Shown: one piece after another, positions 5,762-9,901 of the stretch
Numbering within the stretch: the stretch's first letter is position 1
How the letters are laid out: each line of letters starts with the position of its first letter
Assembly (NCBI GenBank): GCA_018700655.1
Contig: JABIUG010000013.1
Coordinates: forward strand, 1 to 9,901
Direction: 5' to 3'
From: Rhodospirillaceae bacterium
GTDB lineage: Bacteria; Pseudomonadota; Alphaproteobacteria; SP197
DNA: 9,901 nt
Notes under the pieces: model-generated
What the model saw: the letters and a program-made list of their open reading frames with translations, nothing else
Database searches by the model: none
What the model was told of the DNA's origin: nothing
Program-made: the position numbers and the translations under genes

Positions 5762-7366
5762 TCATTCCTCCCGAATTAGCTCGGCGGCACGTTCGGCGAT
5801 CATCATGGTCGGCGCATTGGTGTTGGCCCCGACCAGACGCGGCATGATCGAGGCGTCGACCACACGAAGGCGCTCGACACCACGCACACACAGCTTGGGA
5901 TCGACCACCGCATCGTCATCGATGCCCATCTTGCAGGTTCCAACCGGGTGATAATGCGTGGCGTAGAACCGCGCGATGTGCTGATCGATTTCCTCGTCAC
6001 TCTGGCATTGCGGCCCCGGGTCGACTTCCTCGCCGCAATAGGGCTCAAGCGCATGGGCGGCATGAATCCGCCGGGCAATCCGGAAGGCCTCGCGATTGAT
6101 CCGCCTGTCTTCGGGTTCACCCAGATAGTTGTGACGGATTACCGGCGCATCGTAGGGGGAAGATGAACGCAGCGTCACGCTGCCGCGCGCATGGGGCCGC
6201 AACTGCGCCCAGTGAATGTTGTAGCCGTCATAGCTGGCGTGATGGAGATCATCACTCACGGCCGGCTTGGCAACCGGGAACATCAACAGTTGCACATCCG
6301 GGCGCTCCAACGCCGGATCCGTTTTCACGAAGGCCTGGGCGTTCATGGGAAAGACCGCCAGCGGCCCGCTGCGGGTCAGCGCAAGCTGGAGCAGCGCACC
6401 GGCAAGGCGCAAGGGATTGCGCAACTGGTAATAGGTAATCGGCTGGGTGCAGCGGTGTTGCACCATCGAACCGAAGTGATCCTGCAGGTTGCCTCCGACG
6501 CCCGGCAGGGGGACCCGAACCTCGATCCCGTGTTCGCGCAGATCTTCGGGCTTGCCGATGCCCGAAAGCATCAGCAATTGCGGGGACTGATAGGCTCCGG
6601 CAGCAAGGATGACTTCCCGGCGCGCCGCGATGCGGTGCTGGAGCCCCGCAATCTCGACCAGGACGCCGACACAGGTGTTCTGTTCAAACAGCAGTTTCAG
6701 GACCCGTGCATCGGTCTGGACCGTGACGTTCGGGCGCCGTTTTGCCGGCTTCAGATAGGCATTGGCCGAAGAATGGCGCAGCGGGAACCAGTGGGTGTGG
6801 GTGTACTGCGAAAACCCGAACCCTTCCTGCTGGGCGCCGTTGTAATCCTCGATCACAGGGTAACCAAGCTCACGCCCAGCCTCGATAAAGGCGCTGTAGA
6901 GCGGGTTGTCGTAACGCCCCATCGCGGTGCGCAGCGGGCCGTCGGTGCCACGCAACGGGTCGGGCGGGCCGTTCCAGCGTTCGGACTTCTTGAAACAGGG
7001 CAGAACATCGTCAAACGACCAGCCGCGACAGCCCAATTGCGCCCATTCGTCATAATCGCGTTCATGGCCGCGGACATAGAGCTGGCCGTTGATCGAGGAC
7101 GAACCACCCAGGACCTTACCGCGCGGCAGGCCGACCCGTGCGCCCTCCAGATGATCCTCGGGCTCGGATACGAACTTCCAGTCATAATGACCGCCGACCG
7201 TGAACACCTCGCCGATCGGCATCCGGATCATGGGGCTCCAGTCGGGCGAGCCGGCCTCGAGCACGAGCACACGACAAGAGGGGTCTTCGGACAACCGGTT
7301 GGCCAGAACACAGCCGGCCGAACCCGCGCCGACAACAATGACATCATAGTCGGCTGCCAGTGCCAT
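5762..7366 (-). CDS. GMC-family FAD-dependent alcohol oxidoreductase (choline dehydrogenase-like)
   Basis: A 534-residue flavoprotein oxidising a primary alcohol, probably to the aldehyde. The FAD-binding beta-alpha-beta fold is at 9-25 (GAGSAG motif 13-18), followed by 'LEAG' (36-39). GMC signature 1 is 'RGKVLGGSSSINGQLYVRG' (82-100) and signature 2 is 'GAYQSPQLLMLSGIG' (257-271). The C-terminal catalytic pair is visible: H473 in 'YHPVGTCKMG' and the Asn motif 'GANTNAP' (513-519). Length and motifs match the BetA/AlkJ-like branch, and many members with this profile act on choline, polyethylene glycol or aliphatic alcohols. There is no signal peptide. ATG 7366 follows the HIT stop by 4 bp; its Shine-Dalgarno (GGGGGA) lies inside the last HIT codons, so translation is probably coupled. 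A role in oxidising a hydroxylated or gamma-glutamylated intermediate is inference. It is not called betA because no betB, betI or choline transporter is visible here. Confidence 0.9.
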   Translation of the reverse strand: MALAADYDVIVVGAGSAGCVLANRLSEDPSCRVLVLEAGSPDWSPMIRMPIGEVFTVGGHYDWKFVSEPEDHLEGARVGLPRGKVLGGSSSINGQLYVRGHERDYDEWAQLGCRGWSFDDVLPCFKKSERWNGPPDPLRGTDGPLRTAMGRYDNPLYSAFIEAGRELGYPVIEDYNGAQQEGFGFSQYTHTHWFPLRHSSANAYLKPAKRRPNVTVQTDARVLKLLFEQNTCVGVLVEIAGLQHRIAARREVILAAGAYQSPQLLMLSGIGKPEDLREHGIEVRVPLPGVGGNLQDHFGSMVQHRCTQPITYYQLRNPLRLAGALLQLALTRSGPLAVFPMNAQAFVKTDPALERPDVQLLMFPVAKPAVSDDLHHASYDGYNIHWAQLRPHARGSVTLRSSSPYDAPVIRHNYLGEPEDRRINREAFRIARRIHAAHALEPYCGEEVDPGPQCQSDEEIDQHIARFYATHYHPVGTCKMGIDDDAVVDPKLCVRGVERLRVVDASIMPRLVGANTNAPTMMIAERAAELIREE

Positions 7367-7370
7367 GGTC

Positions 7371-7781
7371 TCAATCCCCCGTAAGACGTTGCTGCAGTGC
7401 CTTGATCAGCGCTGCGCTGGTTTTTGCATCATAGGACATTGCCGCTCCGACACCCCATACCGGTCCCGGCCAGGCGGGATCGCCCTCGTGGCGGGCAATG
7501 ACATGAACATGAAGCTGGCGCACCGCATTGCCCAGCGCAGCAACGTTCATCTTGTAGGCCCCGACGACGGCCGACAAAGCAAGCGACACGGCATCGATCT
7601 CATCGGTCAGGCGATGACGATCCTGATGCGCCAGATCGGTCAATTCCACCAGTCCGTCCTGCCTTGGAACCAGAATCAGCCAGGCATAACGGGCATCGTT
7701 CATCAGCCGCATGGTACTGAGTTCAAGCTCGATCGCAGGCAGGGTGTCTGCTTCGAGTTTCGGATCGAGGGCAAAGGACAC
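7371..7781 (-). CDS. HIT-domain protein
   Basis: A 136-residue histidine-triad protein of the alphaproteobacterial type, close to Ap4A hydrolase/galT-like nucleotide hydrolases. 'RLMNDARYAWLILVPR' (25-40) is the family's N-terminal strand pair. N79 lies in 'MNVAALGN'. The triad is 'QLHVHVIARHEGD' (89-101): H91, and H93 as nucleophile, with Ile95 where the third His of the general motif would be, as is usual in this subgroup. 'AWPGPVWG' (103-110) is also characteristic. Such proteins cleave nucleotide-phosphate bonds; the substrate is unknown here. The start is GTG 7781, with GGGAG 6-7 nt ahead, directly beside the base of a palindrome (7794-7858). It overlaps the expression signals of the GMC gene, which starts 4 bp after the HIT stop. 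Why a HIT protein sits in an oxidation locus is unclear. Confidence 0.85.
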   Translation of the reverse strand: MSFALDPKLEADTLPAIELELSTMRLMNDARYAWLILVPRQDGLVELTDLAHQDRHRLTDEIDAVSLALSAVVGAYKMNVAALGNAVRQLHVHVIARHEGDPAWPGPVWGVGAAMSYDAKTSAALIKALQQRLTGD

Positions 7782-7793
7782 GCGCGTCTCCCG

Positions 7794-7858
7794 CTAGATC
7801 GGATCGCGAACAGGTTGCACCACTCGTGGTGCGACCATTTTGCGTGAATCCGATCTAG
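7794..7858. repeat. Palindromic intergenic element 1
   Basis: This 65-bp imperfect palindrome has outer arms CTAGATCGGAT / ATCCGATCTAG, which are perfectly complementary, and inner arms GCACCAC / GTGGTGC around a tiny loop at 7824-7825. The middle of the stem is mismatched. It looks like a REP- or MITE-like repeat of the sort scattered between alphaproteobacterial genes. On the transcript it forms a long hairpin ending one base before the Shine-Dalgarno of the HIT gene. Whether it is repeated in the genome cannot be seen from one copy. Confidence 0.6.
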
Positions 7859-7871
7859 TTCATAGAGTGTA

Positions 7872-7930
7872 GAGCAGATTGACGCGTTAAGGCTGTATCG
7901 CAAGCGGTCCAGCCTTAACGCGATCTGCTC
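7872..7930. repeat. Palindromic intergenic element 2
   Basis: The left arm GAGCAGAT-tga-CGCGTTAAGGCTG (7872-7895) matches the right arm CAGCCTTAACGCG-ATCTGCTC (7910-7930), apart from a 3-nt bulge. That leaves 21 paired bases and a 14-nt centre which itself pairs partly (ATCGC/GCGGT). It starts 3 bp after the aldehyde dehydrogenase stop and is 13 bp from palindrome 1. No T-run follows, so it is not a standard terminator. It is probably a mobile or REP-like repeat, and may stabilise the 3' end of the aldehyde dehydrogenase mRNA. Confidence 0.65.
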
Positions 7931-7933
7931 CAA

Positions 7934-9355
7934 TCAAATGGCAAAGCCACCAAGTTTGGTTTCGAGGTATTCGTCAATTCCCTCATGGGAACCCTCACGT
8001 CCAAGGCCGCTGTCCTTCATGCCACCGAACGGAGCCGCAGCCGAGGTCGGGTTGATGTCGTTGATCCCGATGATGCCGAAATCAAGTGCCTCGAAGGCAC
8101 GGAAGGCGCGGGCAATGTCACGGGTGTAGATATAGGCCGCCAGGCCGTAATCGGTGTCGTTGGCCATCGCGATCGCTTCACCCTCATCATCAAACGGGAT
8201 GATCGGGGCAATCGGACCAAAGGTCTCCTCGCGATAGATCAGCATTTCCGGGGTCACGTCGGTCAGCACGGTCGGGGCGAAGAAAAAGCCCTTGTCGAGG
8301 CCTCCGCTGGTCAGGCGTTCGCCACCACAGGCAACGCCCGCCCCCTTGTCACGGGCATCGGCAACCTGGCGCACCATCTTCTGCATGGCCTCATCGTTGA
8401 CCAGCGGGCCGATGCTGACGCCCTCTTCCAGCCCATTGCCGGCTTTCATGCGCCCCACGCGTTCGGTCAGGGTCGCGATGAAGGGCTCAAGATTGGAGCG
8501 GTGGACAAAGATCCGGTTGGGGCTGATGCAGGCCTGACCGGTATTGAGGAACTTCACGAGCTGCACCCCCTTGGCGGCATGAACGGGGTCGGCATCCTCG
8601 AACACCAGAAACGGGGCATGCCCGCCAAGCTCACAGGACACCCGCTTCATGTGCGATGCCGCCTTGCCTGCCAGCATCTTGCCGACGGCGGTCGAGCCTG
8701 TGAACGTCAACTTGCGTACCTTGGGATGGCTCACCAGAACCTCGCCCACCGGCGCGGGGTCGCTGCAGGTCACCAGGTTCACGACCCCCTTGGGCACGCC
8801 GGCAGCCTCAAACAGCTTCATCATTGCGATCGCAGTCAGCGGCGTCGCTTCAGCCGGCTTCAGGACTGCGGTGCAGCCTGCCGCCAGCGCAGGCGCCAGC
8901 TTGCGTGTGATCATCGAGACCGGATAGTTCCAGGGTATGATGGCGGCGACCACGCCAACCGGCTGGCGGATTGCCAGAAAACGCTGGTCGCGCCGGGCCG
9001 ACGGGATCGTGCGGCCTTCGACACGTTTGGCTTCTTCGGCAAACCACGACAGAAAATCAGCGCCGTAGCCGACCTCCATAGTCGCCGCACGCAGGGGTTT
9101 GCCCTGCTCCAGCGTCATGGTCCGGGCCAGTTCATCGCGACGTTCCAGCATCAGGCGATGTGCCTTCATCAGGATCGCGGAACGTTCATAGGCTGTCGTG
9201 CCTGCCCAGGCCGGAAACGCCGCATGGGCGGCTTCCACTGCCCGTTCTGCGTCTTCGGCTCCGCCGTCGCCAACCTGCTCCAGGACAGCACCGTCAGCGG
9301 GGTTCAAGACATCAAACATCCGCTCGGCTGTCTGCCAGGCACCATCAATAAACAT
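7934..9355 (-). CDS. gabD: Succinate-semialdehyde dehydrogenase-like aldehyde dehydrogenase
   Basis: A 473-residue NAD(P)-dependent aldehyde dehydrogenase, closest in pattern to GabD. It would oxidise a semialdehyde to the acid, for example succinate semialdehyde, the end of GABA/polyamine breakdown. Numbering from the TTG codon one position upstream: PWN Asn144, Lys167 in 'KPAE', the Rossmann 'FTGSTAVG' (219-226), the general base Glu243 in 'CELGG', and the catalytic Cys277 in 'GQACISPNR'. GabD-like features include 'WFAEEAKRVEG' and 'PFGGMKDSGLGREGS' near the C-terminus. The second redox Cys two residues after the catalytic Cys in E. coli GabD is Ser here. The ATG at 9355 is preferred over the TTG at 9358, because GGAG (9363-9366) is 7 nt from the ATG but only 4 from the TTG. 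It is separated from the HIT gene by 152 bp with two palindromes, so co-transcription is possible but not assured. Exact substrate is unproven. Confidence 0.85.
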   Translation of the reverse strand: MFIDGAWQTAERMFDVLNPADGAVLEQVGDGGAEDAERAVEAAHAAFPAWAGTTAYERSAILMKAHRLMLERRDELARTMTLEQGKPLRAATMEVGYGADFLSWFAEEAKRVEGRTIPSARRDQRFLAIRQPVGVVAAIIPWNYPVSMITRKLAPALAAGCTAVLKPAEATPLTAIAMMKLFEAAGVPKGVVNLVTCSDPAPVGEVLVSHPKVRKLTFTGSTAVGKMLAGKAASHMKRVSCELGGHAPFLVFEDADPVHAAKGVQLVKFLNTGQACISPNRIFVHRSNLEPFIATLTERVGRMKAGNGLEEGVSIGPLVNDEAMQKMVRQVADARDKGAGVACGGERLTSGGLDKGFFFAPTVLTDVTPEMLIYREETFGPIAPIIPFDDEGEAIAMANDTDYGLAAYIYTRDIARAFRAFEALDFGIIGINDINPTSAAAPFGGMKDSGLGREGSHEGIDEYLETKLGGFAI

Positions 9356-9426
9356 CAAGCTTCTCCGTTACGCACTGCGCTTCGAGCGCTGGTCTTGCCT
9401 TGCTCTAACATGGGGCCGGCAGTCCG

Positions 9427-9598
9427 TCAGCCCGCGGCTACATCCAGGACAAGCTGGGGAAGCTGCGAGACATCGCGCAGAGCCCGTTTGAGCGCGCGGC
9501 GCGTGGCGCCGTCCAGAATTTTGGGATCGACGAACGAACCCGGCGCTTTTCCCGCTGCGATATCGGCGAGTTGTTGCCCCAGGATGAGCTTCAGAAAG
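9427..9598 (-). pseudogene. C-terminal remnant of a gene cut by an insertion sequence
   Basis: About 57 codons end at TGA 9427. The peptide contains 'FLKLILGQQLADIAAGKAP', 'SFVDPKIL' and 'RRALKRALRDV', and looks like a true protein C-terminus. The pattern of a helix ending in Q-L...I-A-x-G, then V/I-D-P, then an Arg/Lys-rich helix resembles the substrate-binding C-terminal domain of DUF294 nucleotidyltransferase-like signalling proteins, but this is a weak resemblance. The frame remains open to a stop at 9673-9675, running into the insertion sequence. The boundary is set at the IS-like terminal sequence starting 9599; if that is wrong, the remnant extends to about 9660. The N-terminal part is absent from the window. 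Confidence 0.5.
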
Positions 9599-9901
9599 GG
9601 CAGTGTCAGACCAAATCGGCTTGAGGCTGACAGGTCTGGCTCGTAGCCTCTGGCGATGAGAAATCCGTTCCGTTATTTCAACAGTTCCCCCGAGATCATC
9701 CGCCTGACGGTGATGATGTACATCCGGTATCCGTTGTAACTGCGGCAGGTCGAGGACCTGCTGTTCGAACGGGGCATCGACATCTGCCACGAGACGGTGC
9801 GGTTCTGGTGGAACCGGTTTGGTCCAATCTTCGCAGCAGAGATCAGGAAGAAGCGATCGGCGAACATACGGACCTGGCCGCAATGGCGTTGGCATCTGGA
9901 C
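9599..9901 (+). mobile_element. IS6-family insertion sequence, left part (runs off the window)
   Basis: The element is identified by its transposase (9656 onward). GGCAGTGTCAGACC at 9599 agrees with the IS6-family terminal pattern (GGCA-x-TGT, as in IS26) and lies 57 bp before the transposase ATG, the usual distance. That places the left end here. The right end and the 8-bp target duplication are outside the window, so completeness cannot be judged. It is inserted against the 3' part of a minus-strand gene remnant. Confidence 0.6.
9656..9901 (+). pseudogene. IS6-family transposase, interrupted by a stop codon and cut by the window edge
   Basis: Translation from ATG 9656 gives 'MRNPFRYFNSSPEIIRL' and a 'MMYIRYPL' segment. 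Then TAA (9737-9739, codon 28) stands where the family usually has Ser. The same frame goes on with 'LRQVEDLLFERGIDICHETV' and 'RFWWNRFGPIFAAEIRKKR', and ends 'WRWHLD' at base 9901. That Asp is the first residue of the DDE catalytic triad; the other two acidic residues lie beyond the window. The recognised helix-turn-helix and zinc-less N-terminal region are otherwise intact, so a single-base change (for example TCA to TAA) explains the break. The copy is probably inactive by itself, unless the stop is read through or is an assembly or base error. IS6 elements move by replicative transposition. Confidence 0.85.

Noticed and set aside
5762..7366. Annotation as betA choline dehydrogenase of a glycine-betaine operon
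   Set aside because: The motifs are generic for GMC enzymes; no betB-like pairing, betI or choline transporter is present, so only the family is called.
6191..7384. Plus-strand open frame (397 codons) opposite the GMC gene
   Set aside because: Antisense shadow of a gene with all GMC motifs; no recognisable domain.
9377..9389. Small hairpin GCGCT-TCG-AGCGC upstream of the aldehyde dehydrogenase
   Set aside because: A 5-bp stem with a 3-nt loop is expected often in DNA of this GC content, and no T-run follows.
9355..9411. 18-residue upstream frame overlapping the aldehyde dehydrogenase ATG in a TGATG arrangement
   Set aside because: It has no Shine-Dalgarno and no known leader-peptide pattern; the overlap can occur by chance.
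7985..9646. Long plus-strand open frame (553 codons) opposite the aldehyde dehydrogenase
   Set aside because: It is antisense to a gene with full aldehyde dehydrogenase motifs; the peptide is His/Arg/Gly-rich and matches nothing. High GC keeps such frames open.

Overview
The window reads as high-GC chromosomal DNA of an alphaproteobacterium, most likely Rhodospirillales-like. This is inferred from the protein styles (HIT protein, GMC oxidoreductase, glutamine-synthetase-like ligases), codon use and alphaproteobacterial-type intergenic palindromes; no rRNA or marker gene confirms it. No tRNA, rRNA or CRISPR array was seen.

All intact genes lie on the minus strand, so transcription runs from high to low coordinates. 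In that order they are: a GabD-like aldehyde dehydrogenase (9355-7934); two adjacent palindromic elements (7930-7794); a HIT-domain protein (7781-7371) and a GMC flavoprotein oxidoreductase (7366-5762) separated by 4 bp; a 484-bp gap with a candidate terminator and an operator-like palindrome; two different glutamine-synthetase-like ligases (5277-3919 and 3898-2429); a phytanoyl-CoA-dioxygenase-family oxygenase (2413-1547); a polyamine-type periplasmic binding protein (1344-274); and the first 26 codons of an ABC-transporter ATPase (79-1), which continues outside the window.

The high-coordinate end is different. From about 9599 the plus strand carries the left part of an IS6-family insertion sequence. 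Its transposase has an in-frame stop at codon 28, and the window ends at the first catalytic Asp. The element abuts the C-terminal remnant of a minus-strand gene (9427 to about 9598).

Together the genes look like an uptake and catabolic locus for an amine, polyamine or amino alcohol. The binding protein and ATPase would import it, and one or both ligases would attach glutamate to the amine. The dioxygenase and GMC enzyme would hydroxylate or oxidise the carbon skeleton, and the aldehyde dehydrogenase would make the acid. This resembles the Puu putrescine pathway and the isopropylamine/alaninol (Ipu) logic. However, no PuuB-type oxidase or PuuD-type gamma-glutamyl hydrolase is visible, and an Fe(II)/2-oxoglutarate oxygenase and a HIT protein are added. 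The substrate is not determined by the sequence.
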